This document shows positions 1 to 7,728 of a stretch of DNA of 64,000 nucleotides, piece after piece. The translations under genes and the position numbers were made by a program. The DNA is from Evansella vedderi (lineage in GTDB: Bacteria; Bacillota; Bacilli; Bacillales; Salisediminibacteriaceae): contig NZ_JAUSUG010000002.1 in NCBI RefSeq assembly GCF_030813435.1, forward strand, positions 124,001-188,000. The letters are read 5' to 3'. The notes under the pieces were generated by a model. It was not told the origin of the DNA. It was given only the letters and a program-made list of their open reading frames with translations, and did no database searches. Numbering within the stretch: the first letter of the stretch is position 1; each line of letters opens with the position of its first letter.

Positions 1-879
1 TTCATGGATAATCAGCCTGGAGCCTGCAGAACAAGTTTGCCCTGCATTTTGAATAAGCGATTTTACTACCCACTCCAACGCGGCATCTTGATCACAGTCA
101 GCAAAAACAATATTTGGTGACTTCCCTCCTAATTCGAGGGTGACTGGTACAACATTTTTTGCCGCTGCCATCATAACAGTTGTACCCGTTCCTACTGATC
201 CAGTGAATGTAATATGGTTAATATCTGGGTGGGAGCTTAATGCTGCTCCTACCTCGTACCCATAGCCAGTTACAACATTAAAAATTCCCTTTGGTAGATT
301 TGTTTCTGCAAAGATTTCTGCTAGTTTAAGAGCTGTCAACGGAGTATCCTCTGCCGGCTTAACGACGACAGCATTTCCTGTAACAATAGCCGCTGCAACA
401 CTTCGGGATGTAATCTGTATTGGGTAGTTCCATGGAATAATGTGAGCAGTTACTCCAACAGGTTCTCGGACAGTATAGTCTAAGATCCCGTATTCTATTG
501 GAATTGTTTCTCCCAAGATCTTATCTGCCATTCCTGCATAGTATTCGAAATACCTCGCTGCCGCTTCTACATCTGCATATGCCTGGGATAACGGTTTGCC
601 TACATCTAATGTTTCTAGATGAGCTAGTTCCTCTTTTCTTTCTCGTATCTTTCCTGCCATCTCATAAATGATTCTGCCTCTTTCATGTGGCTTAAATTGC
701 TGCCAAGTTTTTGATTCAAAAGCAGTTCTTGCAGCGTTTACTGCCTCATGAATATCTTGCTCATCCCCTTCTGGAACTTCAGCAATAGCTTCCCCATTAG
801 CGGGATTCGTAATAGTCATTTTTTTACCCGTTCTACTTTTCTTCCATTCTCCAGCGATATACATTTTTAACTTATCCAT
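1..879 (-). CDS. Aldehyde dehydrogenase, C-terminus cut by window edge (candidate 4-dehydropantoate dehydrogenase)
   Basis: NAD(P)-dependent aldehyde dehydrogenase family. The first 293 residues are present, reading in frame to base 1. The Rossmann part is intact. The general base Glu lies in a TLELGGK motif near residue 249 and the catalytic Cys in GQTCSAGSR near residue 283. The ATG at 879 is preceded by GGGAGAG, and the gene follows the SDR gene by 17 bases, so it is in the same operon. Family knowledge gives only oxidation of an aldehyde to an acid. From its neighbours I infer oxidation of 4-dehydropantoate to 3,3-dimethylmalate. It could instead be a general betaine- or amino-aldehyde dehydrogenase. 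Confidence 0.9.
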   Translation of the reverse strand, partial: MDKLKMYIAGEWKKSRTGKKMTITNPANGEAIAEVPEGDEQDIHEAVNAARTAFESKTWQQFKPHERGRIIYEMAGKIRERKEELAHLETLDVGKPLSQAYADVEAAARYFEYYAGMADKILGETIPIEYGILDYTVREPVGVTAHIIPWNYPIQITSRSVAAAIVTGNAVVVKPAEDTPLTALKLAEIFAETNLPKGIFNVVTGYGYEVGAALSSHPDINHITFTGSVGTGTTVMMAAAKNVVPVTLELGGKSPNIVFADCDQDAALEWVVKSLIQNAGQTCSAGSRLIIHE

Positions 880-896
880 CTATATCTCTCCCTTGC

Positions 897-1637
897 CTAC
901 AGTCCTCTTCCTCCATCTACATGAAGAACTGCCCCAGTGACCATTCTCGCTTCCTCTGAACATAGGTAAACAGCAGCATTTGCAATATCAATTGGCTGTA
1001 TCAATTCTCCAAGTGGCACACTATTCTTAAATACATCATCTTTCACCTTCTCATGTTCTGTACTATCCCCTACAAATTGCCCGAGCATCTTTGTATCACT
1101 AGGGCCCGGGTGAATCACATTTACTCGAACTTGATCGTCAGCCAGCTCAATTGCCAACGCTTGGGAGAAGGATACTGCAGCTCCCTTGGAGGCGATATAA
1201 GCACTTAACCCTGGGCGTGGGCGAACAGCGGAAATGGACGCAACATTTACAATAACCCCTTGCTGTTTCTTTAAGTAAGGGACAACTGCTTGATTTGTTA
1301 AAAATAAAGTTGTAGCATTAATGGACATCATTCGATCCCAATCTGAAAGAGTTAGTTCCTCAATAGGAGTTAACTTTTGGGCAACTCCAGCTATATTCAC
1401 TAACCCGTCAATTTTACCAAAGGTTTCATAAGTTTTTTTTACAAGAAAAGCTACATCCGCTTCCTTCGTTAAGTCACCTTGGACAGGAAGAAAGTTTTCT
1501 AGCTGTTCTTGCAAAGAAGAGACATGTAAATCACTCCCCACAACGTTAGCCCCTTCCTCTAAAAAACGCTTTACCGTTACGCTCCCCATCCCTCCTGCAG
1601 CACCAGTAATAATAAATGTTTTCCCTTGTAATCTCAT
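897..1637 (-). CDS. SDR family oxidoreductase (candidate pantoate 4-dehydrogenase)
   Basis: Classical short-chain dehydrogenase of 246 residues, the usual length. It has the cofactor motif TGAAGGMG at residues 11-18, NIAG at 81-84, and the catalytic Ser134, Tyr147 and Lys151. The C-terminus ends with the usual GAVLHVDGGRG. It belongs to the FabG-like group that oxidises secondary or primary alcohols with NAD(P). It lies between a decarboxylating dehydrogenase gene and an aldehyde dehydrogenase gene on the same strand. That order suggests an alcohol-to-aldehyde step feeding the next enzyme, for which pantoate to 4-dehydropantoate is my inference. The family is certain; the substrate is not. 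Confidence 0.9.
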   Translation of the reverse strand: MRLQGKTFIITGAAGGMGSVTVKRFLEEGANVVGSDLHVSSLQEQLENFLPVQGDLTKEADVAFLVKKTYETFGKIDGLVNIAGVAQKLTPIEELTLSDWDRMMSINATTLFLTNQAVVPYLKKQQGVIVNVASISAVRPRPGLSAYIASKGAAVSFSQALAIELADDQVRVNVIHPGPSDTKMLGQFVGDSTEHEKVKDDVFKNSVPLGELIQPIDIANAAVYLCSEEARMVTGAVLHVDGGRGL

Positions 1638-1675
1638 TCTCTATCTCCCTTCAGAAAAAACAGTTGATTAATCCA

Positions 1676-2758
1676 TCATTTATTCAAAGAAGTATGAACC
1701 GTTAATTCTTCAATAATTGCCTCTCCCATTTCCATTGTTGTTGCTGAACCTCCTAAATCCGCTGTTAGCACTTCTCCCCTTTTCAAAACCTGTTCAATAG
1801 CCCGGATAATCATTGTAGATAAATCATCTCGTCCAAGGTGCTCCAGCATCATTGCTGTAGACCAAATTTGAGCAATCGGGTTTGCCTTACCCGTTCGGGC
1901 AATATCAGGAGCAGAGCCATGTACTGGTTCAAACATGGAAGGAAACTCTCCAGTAGGATTTAAATTGGCAGACGGTGAAATTCCTAGTCCCCCTACTAAA
2001 GCAGAACCTAAGTCTGATAAAATATCACCAAACAAATTCGATGCTACAACCACTTCAAAAGATTCTGGTCTCATAACAAAATAAGCGGCTAATGCATCTA
2101 TGTAGTTTTGTTCAAGGGTTATTTCAGGATAAGAGTCCGCAACAGCCTTTACAGCTTCATCCCAAAGCTTCATAGAATGCACAACAGCATTAGACTTAGT
2201 AGCACTGGTCACCTTTGTTTTCCCATGTTTCTTAGCATATTCGAAAGCAAAGGAGGCAGCACGCTCCGTTCCTTTACGAGTGATCACGGTATTTTGAATG
2301 GCCATCTCTTGATCCATTCCACTATAAAGCCTTCCTCCGCTGTTCGCGTACTCCCCTTCGGCATTTTCTCGGACGATAACAAAGTCAATGTCACTTTTTA
2401 CATCATCGTATCTTGTTTTTATCCCAGGCAGCTTTTTCACTGGCCGTAAATTAATATACTGCTGAAACTGTTTTCTTATGGGCATAATTAATTCCCAAAC
2501 TGTAATGTCATCAGGGACTCTTTCATCCCCTATAGCACCGAATAAAACTGCATCATAGTTTTTTAAAATTTCTAATCCGTCTTCCGGCATCATACGCCCA
2601 TGCTTCAAATAATAATCAGAGTTCCAGTAAAAGATATCGGCATGGTATTGAAACGTGGAGTCTTGATCCTTTAAGACTCGAAGAACTTTTAGTGCCTCGT
2701 TCATTACTTCCGGGCCTATTCCATCCCCTGGAATGACAGCAACTTTATAACTAGCCAT
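1676..2758 (-). CDS. Tartrate/D-malate-type decarboxylating dehydrogenase (YcsA/DmlA family; candidate 3,3-dimethylmalate dehydrogenase)
   Basis: Isocitrate/isopropylmalate dehydrogenase superfamily, 360 residues. The VIPGDGIGPEV start, the substrate-loop motif VRENAEGEYANSGGR and the metal-binding NLFGDILSDLGSALVGG are all present. The ENAEGEY form marks the tartrate/D-malate (YcsA, DmlA, TtuC) branch and not LeuB. The family oxidises a 2-hydroxy acid at the carbon next to the group lost as CO2, using NAD and Mn/Mg. D-malate and (R)-3,3-dimethylmalate share this stereochemistry, so with a pantothenate permease in the operon I infer dimethylmalate to 2-oxoisovalerate. Tartrate or D-malate use is the alternative. 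Confidence 0.92.
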   Translation of the reverse strand: MASYKVAVIPGDGIGPEVMNEALKVLRVLKDQDSTFQYHADIFYWNSDYYLKHGRMMPEDGLEILKNYDAVLFGAIGDERVPDDITVWELIMPIRKQFQQYINLRPVKKLPGIKTRYDDVKSDIDFVIVRENAEGEYANSGGRLYSGMDQEMAIQNTVITRKGTERAASFAFEYAKKHGKTKVTSATKSNAVVHSMKLWDEAVKAVADSYPEITLEQNYIDALAAYFVMRPESFEVVVASNLFGDILSDLGSALVGGLGISPSANLNPTGEFPSMFEPVHGSAPDIARTGKANPIAQIWSTAMMLEHLGRDDLSTMIIRAIEQVLKRGEVLTADLGGSATTMEMGEAIIEELTVHTSLNK

Positions 2759-2876
2759 ACTTATATCTCCTTCAATTTCGTTTAATGTACAATATTTAGC
2801 TCACCATATGGAATATGGAGGTTGATCAAAAGTAAAGCTGTTTTCGTATAAATTGTTGTTTTCAATAACTCGAAGA

Positions 2877-3078
2877 AGTGAAAGGCGGCGACTCCAGCGG
2901 GAAAAGCAACATTGCTTTTTATGCGACGAGTAATCGCAGGAGCAGCTGAAGACACCGCAGGGAATTTCCCGAGGAGGCTGAAGCGTTGCCCGCGGAACTA
3001 GGACGGTGACATTACGCCGTTGCCCACAGGACGTGGGCTGCCTTTAGGCGTAATTGATCCGCCTGTAACGGATTCGAG
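2877..3078 (+). repeat. Mosaic intergenic repeat, copy A
   Basis: GC-rich block in an otherwise AT-rich spacer of about 400 bases between the M20 hydrolase gene and the dehydrogenase gene. It holds modules also found at 25236-25305 and 54545-54790: CCCGAGGAGGCTGAAGC, TTGCCCGCGGAA, GACATTACGCCGTTGCCCAC and GACGTGGGCT. Here the modules read on the plus strand, antisense to the operon. No reading frame of interest is present. The rest of the 2759-3163 spacer shows no gene. Confidence 0.8.
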
Positions 3079-3163
3079 CAATATACTGTAACTTATCAAA
3101 AAGCAAAAATTTTTAGAATACAGCCAAAAGTAATGGCCAACCTCTTAATCAACCTCTATGAAA

Positions 3164-4387
3164 CTACTTTTTATTTAAAAATCGTAATGCTGCCGTTCGA
3201 TAGATTTCTGTTGTTTCTGCTAGCTCATCCACATCAACATACTCGTTAATTTGATGGGGGACCTCCCGATCTCCTGCCCCTGTTGTAACGATAGGGACAC
3301 CAGCTAAATGGAGAAATGTTCCATCTGTAGCACCAGGTACACCATTATAAACCGGTTCCTTACCTGTCACCTCTTTATATGCCTCTGCGATTGCTTTCAC
3401 AACAGGTTCTTCTTTACTTGTTTCTGTCCAAGGACGGTCTTCAAGCACTTCTAACTCTGCTTTGAAATCTGAATCATTCTTTGCCAACCGGTCAAAAATA
3501 TATTGAATTTCTTCCACCATTTCTTCATGATCTTGCCCTGGTACCGTTCGAATATCTAACGCTGTCATACATTGATCTGGAACTACGTTAATTTGCGCCT
3601 CCCCCTTCACAGGAGATTGAACAATCGTAGGGGTAATACTTGGCCACCCTAACATTGGGTGACAGCCTAACCGCTCCTTTTCCCGCTGTTCATATTGATC
3701 TAGTTCACAAATGATTTTTGCCATCCGTGTATTGGGGTTGACACCGCTTAATGGCATTGCCCCGTGTGCCATTTTTCCATAAACCCGGATAATCATTCGC
3801 ATTGCACCCTTTTGGGCAATACAAACTTGATTTTCTTCTGGTTCACAAATAATCGCACCGTCCACGTTATTTGCCCAGCCATTTTTTATAAAGTGTTTAA
3901 TCCCAATCATCAGGCCCTCTTCATCACATGGGATACAAAGAATAATCTTTCCGCTCCACTCCTCCTTATCCCTTAGTAAAGAGTGTGTTGCCGTGATCAT
4001 GCAGGCTAAGTTCCCTTTCGTATCATTCGTTCCTCGACCATACATGCGGCCGTCTTTAATGACAGCCCCAAAGGGATCATCATCCCATGCCTCGTGATCT
4101 CCCTCTGTTACCACATCTGTATGCCCTTCAAAAAGTAAGGTAGGACCTGGTTTTCCAGAATCAATAATTCCAATAACATTAGGTCGCCCCGGCTCCACTT
4201 CCTCAACATGCACTTCTATATCTAAATCTCGTAAATATTGGGAAACAAATAAGGCTACCTTTTCTTCATTTCCCCCTTCCACACCTGGACGATAAACACT
4301 AGGGATTCGGACTAATTTTTGCGTTAATTCAATCACTTCTTGACGATCTCTTTGTCTTCTCTTAATATCAATTTCTTGTGTTGGCAT
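3164..4387 (-). CDS. M20 family metallo-amidohydrolase (ArgE/DapE-like; candidate pantothenase)
   Basis: Di-zinc amidohydrolase of 407 residues. Visible metal and catalytic residues are His89 and Asp91 in FEGHTDVV, the bridging Asp122 in RGTNDTKG, and Glu156/Glu157 in PCDEEG. The lid (dimerisation) domain runs roughly from 195 to 310. M20 enzymes cut amide bonds of N-acyl amino acids, small peptides and carbamoyl amino acids. The gene follows the PanF-like symporter gene by 22 bases, so the transported compound is likely its substrate. Pantothenate is an amide of pantoate and beta-alanine, so I infer pantothenase activity. A deacylase for another N-acyl amino acid is possible. Confidence 0.9.
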   Translation of the reverse strand: MPTQEIDIKRRQRDRQEVIELTQKLVRIPSVYRPGVEGGNEEKVALFVSQYLRDLDIEVHVEEVEPGRPNVIGIIDSGKPGPTLLFEGHTDVVTEGDHEAWDDDPFGAVIKDGRMYGRGTNDTKGNLACMITATHSLLRDKEEWSGKIILCIPCDEEGLMIGIKHFIKNGWANNVDGAIICEPEENQVCIAQKGAMRMIIRVYGKMAHGAMPLSGVNPNTRMAKIICELDQYEQREKERLGCHPMLGWPSITPTIVQSPVKGEAQINVVPDQCMTALDIRTVPGQDHEEMVEEIQYIFDRLAKNDSDFKAELEVLEDRPWTETSKEEPVVKAIAEAYKEVTGKEPVYNGVPGATDGTFLHLAGVPIVTTGAGDREVPHQINEYVDVDELAETTEIYRTAALRFLNKK

Positions 4388-4409
4388 GCCTATCTCCTCT
4401 CTCTTAACG

Positions 4410-5864
4410 TTAAGCTTGCAGCTGATTTGTATTTGAATATGAATTCTGTTTTGTCATGAGGCTCACAATAACGAAAGCGATCAATGAGAATAAAATTGGG
4501 AAGACTACTGAATGTACCCCCAGCATATTAGGGGCGTAATTGTGAATGATAATATAAGAGCTGACACCCACCAATGAAGAAGCAACCGCTCCATACTGAT
4601 TTCCCCGCTGCCAATATAGTCCCATAATCACTGGCCAAATAAAGGCTGCCTGCAACCCGCCAAAAGCGAACAAGTTTAACCAGATTAATAAATCAGGAGG
4701 ACTTAAAGCCATAGAGAAAACGAGTATCCCTAAAACAGTTGTTACAACAAAGCTCACTCGCTTCACTTGTTTTTGTGATGCTTTTGGCTTGATATAGTTT
4801 ACATAAACATCCTTCACAACTGCGGAGCTCACAAGCAATAACAATGAGTCAACCGTTGACATAATTGCAGCTAGCGGTGCAGCTAACACAATCCCAGCAA
4901 GCCAAGGAGGCAGCACTTCCATAGCAATCAACGGCATTACAGAGTCTCCTACTTCAATACCTGGGATAATCGGACGGGCAAAAACCCCTATTAAATGCAT
5001 GCCTAACATGATGAATCCAACAACGATTGTCCCTGTAATGAGGGCTCGATGCATGGCACGGGAGTTTTTATAGGACATGGCGCGGACCGTTACTTGCGGC
5101 AAGGCAACAACCCCTACCCCAACTAAAATCCAAAAGGAGGATACATAAGCTGGTGTTAATCCCCCATCATGTCCATAGGGAGAAACAAGGTTCGGGTTTT
5201 CTGCAACGAGATCAGACATGATATTCCCTATCCCGCCACCGGCAATGATCGTTCCAATTAAAATAATTAACGTACCACCAACCATAACAACCCCTTGAAT
5301 GGTATCCGTTACGGCAACTGCTCTAAATCCACCGATGATAACATAAATAAGAACGGCTATAGCAAAAATAAATAGAGCAGAGGTATAGTTAAGACCTGTT
5401 AACGATTCTATTAATCTAGCTCCCCCCACCCATTGGGCTGCCATAGCGGAGAAAAGGAAGATAATAATACTAAAAGCGGAGATTAATGCAACGGACTTAC
5501 TATTGTTATAGCGACTCCTCAAGAAATCTATCAATGTAACTGCCTTATATTTCCGGGCATAAATAGCAAACTTTTTTCCAAGAACCATTAACGTGAAATA
5601 ACCTGTAGCAACTTGTGCCATGGCCAAGAGAACCCAGCCTAGACCTTGTGTGTAAGCTACACCTGGGCCGCCGATAAAGCTGCTGGCACTTCCATATGTA
5701 GCAACCATGGTCATCGCGAGAATAAACCCGCCAAGCTCCCGGCTTCCTAAGAAGTATTCCTGTAAAAAATTGTTTGAAGCTTTTATATATCGAGAGGACC
5801 AGAATCCAACAACAAAAATGGAAGCAACGAAAACAATTAGTGGTATGACAACTGGCCAGTTCAT
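4410..5864 (-). CDS. panF: Sodium:pantothenate symporter-like permease (PanF type)
   Basis: Sodium:solute symporter family, 484 residues with about 13 membrane segments. The region EYFLGSRELGG, then LAMTMVATYGSASSFIGGPG and AYTQGLGWVLLAM, matches my recollection of Escherichia coli PanF closely over the same stretch, as do VGGARLIE, LAAPLAAIMSTVDS and LLIWLNLFAFGGLQA. Its start codon overlaps the stop of the small YhdT-like gene by four bases (ATGA), and PanF and YhdT are partners in Enterobacteria. It takes up pantothenate, or a close carboxylate, with sodium. In a catabolic operon it would supply substrate and not only a vitamin. Confidence 0.88.
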   Translation of the reverse strand: MNWPVVIPLIVFVASIFVVGFWSSRYIKASNNFLQEYFLGSRELGGFILAMTMVATYGSASSFIGGPGVAYTQGLGWVLLAMAQVATGYFTLMVLGKKFAIYARKYKAVTLIDFLRSRYNNSKSVALISAFSIIIFLFSAMAAQWVGGARLIESLTGLNYTSALFIFAIAVLIYVIIGGFRAVAVTDTIQGVVMVGGTLIILIGTIIAGGGIGNIMSDLVAENPNLVSPYGHDGGLTPAYVSSFWILVGVGVVALPQVTVRAMSYKNSRAMHRALITGTIVVGFIMLGMHLIGVFARPIIPGIEVGDSVMPLIAMEVLPPWLAGIVLAAPLAAIMSTVDSLLLLVSSAVVKDVYVNYIKPKASQKQVKRVSFVVTTVLGILVFSMALSPPDLLIWLNLFAFGGLQAAFIWPVIMGLYWQRGNQYGAVASSLVGVSSYIIIHNYAPNMLGVHSVVFPILFSLIAFVIVSLMTKQNSYSNTNQLQA

Positions 5865-6148
5865 TTAGACTCCTCCTCATCTTCTACGTCAAATGAAACT
5901 TCTTTAAAGAATCCTTTAACAATGATTATGACTAATGCAACCATAACGAAGAATCCAAGGACACAGCTGTAGAAAAACCAAGCAGGCATCCCTAAAACAT
6001 AGCTGTATTCCTCCACAGGAGCAGATCCTAAACCGTAGGCAAACCCAAACCACCAAAGAAAATTAAAAATAACAAGTCCTACACCAATTAATGCCTCACG
6101 ATTAGCAATTTTAAACCGCGGATCATTTTGATCAATTTGATTATTCAT
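5861..6148 (-). CDS. yhdT: YhdT-family small membrane protein (DUF997), partner of PanF
   Basis: 95 residues with two membrane helices (about 22-42 and 55-78). The N-terminal signature is DPRFKIANREALIGVGL and the C-terminus is acidic (EDEEES). This is the pattern of DUF997/YhdT proteins, which are usually encoded directly before panF. The gene overlaps the symporter gene by four bases, so the two are translationally coupled. Its function is unknown; it is presumed to be a small subunit or stabiliser of the symporter. The pairing supports the pantothenate assignment. Confidence 0.85.
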   Translation of the reverse strand: MNNQIDQNDPRFKIANREALIGVGLVIFNFLWWFGFAYGLGSAPVEEYSYVLGMPAWFFYSCVLGFFVMVALVIIIVKGFFKEVSFDVEDEEESK

Positions 6149-6165
6149 AAGCTTCGATCTCTCCT

Positions 6166-7524
6166 TTATGTTATTAATACTTCTTTAACCGCTTTTTTTA
6201 CAGCACTTATGATGGTATTTAATTCCTCTTTCTCAATACAAAGTGGCGGAGCTAATGTTAACACGTTGTTGAATCCTGCTACCGTATCACCATTCTTCCC
6301 AATAATGACTCCTCCTTCCTCCTTACAATGTGTAATAAGTTGATTGATACAAGCAACATCGATCGGCTTTCTAGTCAACTTATCCTCTACAAATTCAATC
6401 CCCATTAACAATCCCTTACTGCGAATATCCCCTACATTTGGATGTTGATATAACTCCTTCATTTCTTCCCCTAAATAATCTCCTGATTTTTGAGATTGTT
6501 GAACCATTTGTTCCTTTTCTAGAAGTTCTAAATTTTTTATCGCTAATGCACAAGCTGCCGGATTTCCCCCAAACGTATTAATATGGCGGAAATGTTCGTA
6601 TTGCTCTGAACGAGAGAAAGCATCGAAAATCTCCTTTTTTACAGCTGTAGCAGCAAGGGGAAGGTACCCACTTGTTATCCCTTTCGCCATTGTAATAATG
6701 TCTGGCTTAATGCCTTCATGCATAAATCCAAACTTTTCCCCCGTCCTGCCGAAACCACAAATAACTTCATCAATAATAAGGAGAACACCATGACGCTTAC
6801 ATATTTTCTCTACTTCTTGTAAATATCCTTCTGGAGGAATTAACACTCCTCCTCCTGTAATCATCGGTTCCATTATTACTGCTGCAACAGTTTCGTCCAA
6901 TTCCCAAGTTAGGGTTTGATCGATCATTTTTGCACATTCAAAATGACAGCTTTCTGGCTTTTCATTCATCGGGCAGTGATAGCAATCTGGGGGAACAGTA
7001 TGGATAAAGCCATTGGCTAATGGTTCATACTTATACTTCCTTTGCGCTTGACCGGTTGCCGCTAAAGCCCCCATTGTATTCCCATGATAGGAACGATATC
7101 GAGACAAAATTTTATATCTCCCAGACTCTCCCTTTTGGTGGTGAAATTGCCGAGCAATTTTAAAGGCTACTTCATTCGCTTCTGACCCACTATTGGAGAA
7201 GAAAATAACGTATTCACCATCTAGCCAGTTATTTAATTGTTCCCCTAACTCAATAGCTGGAACATGGCTATGGGACATAGGATAGTAGGCCATTTTTTTC
7301 ATTTGCTCACTTGCAGCATCCACCAACTCCTCACGACCATACCCAATGTTAACACACCACAACCCACTCATAGCATCAATGTATCGGTTCTGTTCAACAT
7401 CTTCTACCCAAACGCCTTCTGCTTTCTCTACAATTAAAGGTCGAAAGGACGAATTCTTTTTTCCCATTGCATGCCATATATATTGTTGGTCTTTTTCTAA
7501 ATACATTTCAGACGTTTCTTTCAC
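6166..7524 (-). CDS. Class III (omega) aminotransferase, candidate beta-alanine:pyruvate aminotransferase
   Basis: PLP-dependent fold type I enzyme of 452 residues. Asp252 is in IIDEVICGFGRTG and the PLP lysine is Lys281 in TMAKGITSGYLPL. It resembles beta-alanine/taurine:pyruvate aminotransferases, which move a terminal amino group to pyruvate. An unusual cluster of cysteines (Cys181, 184, 193, 197) sits in the middle. The start is GTG at 7524, eight bases after GGAGG. It is the first gene of the operon. Paired with pantothenate uptake and hydrolysis, beta-alanine is the likely amino donor, giving malonate semialdehyde. Taurine or another omega-amino acid cannot be excluded. Confidence 0.88.
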   Translation of the reverse strand: MKETSEMYLEKDQQYIWHAMGKKNSSFRPLIVEKAEGVWVEDVEQNRYIDAMSGLWCVNIGYGREELVDAASEQMKKMAYYPMSHSHVPAIELGEQLNNWLDGEYVIFFSNSGSEANEVAFKIARQFHHQKGESGRYKILSRYRSYHGNTMGALAATGQAQRKYKYEPLANGFIHTVPPDCYHCPMNEKPESCHFECAKMIDQTLTWELDETVAAVIMEPMITGGGVLIPPEGYLQEVEKICKRHGVLLIIDEVICGFGRTGEKFGFMHEGIKPDIITMAKGITSGYLPLAATAVKKEIFDAFSRSEQYEHFRHINTFGGNPAACALAIKNLELLEKEQMVQQSQKSGDYLGEEMKELYQHPNVGDIRSKGLLMGIEFVEDKLTRKPIDVACINQLITHCKEEGGVIIGKNGDTVAGFNNVLTLAPPLCIEKEELNTIISAVKKAVKEVLIT

Positions 7525-7644
7525 TCTTTTTCCCTCCTCGTTCCAAAAATAGAGTATATCTTTCTTTTACTTTGTAAAAACTATGCTCTCTTTTTCATTT
7601 CAACTTAAATTCAATATACAGAATATTTTAAATATATACTATAA

Positions 7645-7658
7645 TGAAAGTACTTTCA
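7645..7658. promoter_or_regulatory. 14-base perfect palindrome in the divergent promoter region
   Basis: TGAAAGTACTTTCA is a perfect palindrome just after a TATAAT-like hexamer at 7640-7645 that faces the regulator gene. Its place between the divergent aminotransferase and PucR-type genes suggests an operator. The binding protein is unknown. Confidence 0.4.
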
Positions 7659-7663
7659 CATCA

Positions 7664-7712
7664 TTAGACAAAACATGAAAAGATAATTTATCCTGTTTTA
7701 CACTTTGTCTAA
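7664..7712. promoter_or_regulatory. Inverted repeat, probable operator of the PucR-type regulator
   Basis: Perfect 9-base arms TTAGACAAA (7664-7672) and TTTGTCTAA (7704-7712) are 40 bases apart, start to start, about four helical turns. They flank the start of the regulator gene. The arrangement fits autoregulation and control of the divergent operon. This is inference from position and symmetry. Confidence 0.45.
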
Positions 7713-7728
7713 AAGGGGAGTGAATTGG

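Noticed and set aside
7705-7728. TTG at 7705 as the start of the PucR-type regulator
   Set aside because: It overlaps the inverted repeat and lacks a ribosome site; TTG 7729 has AGGGGAG at proper spacing.
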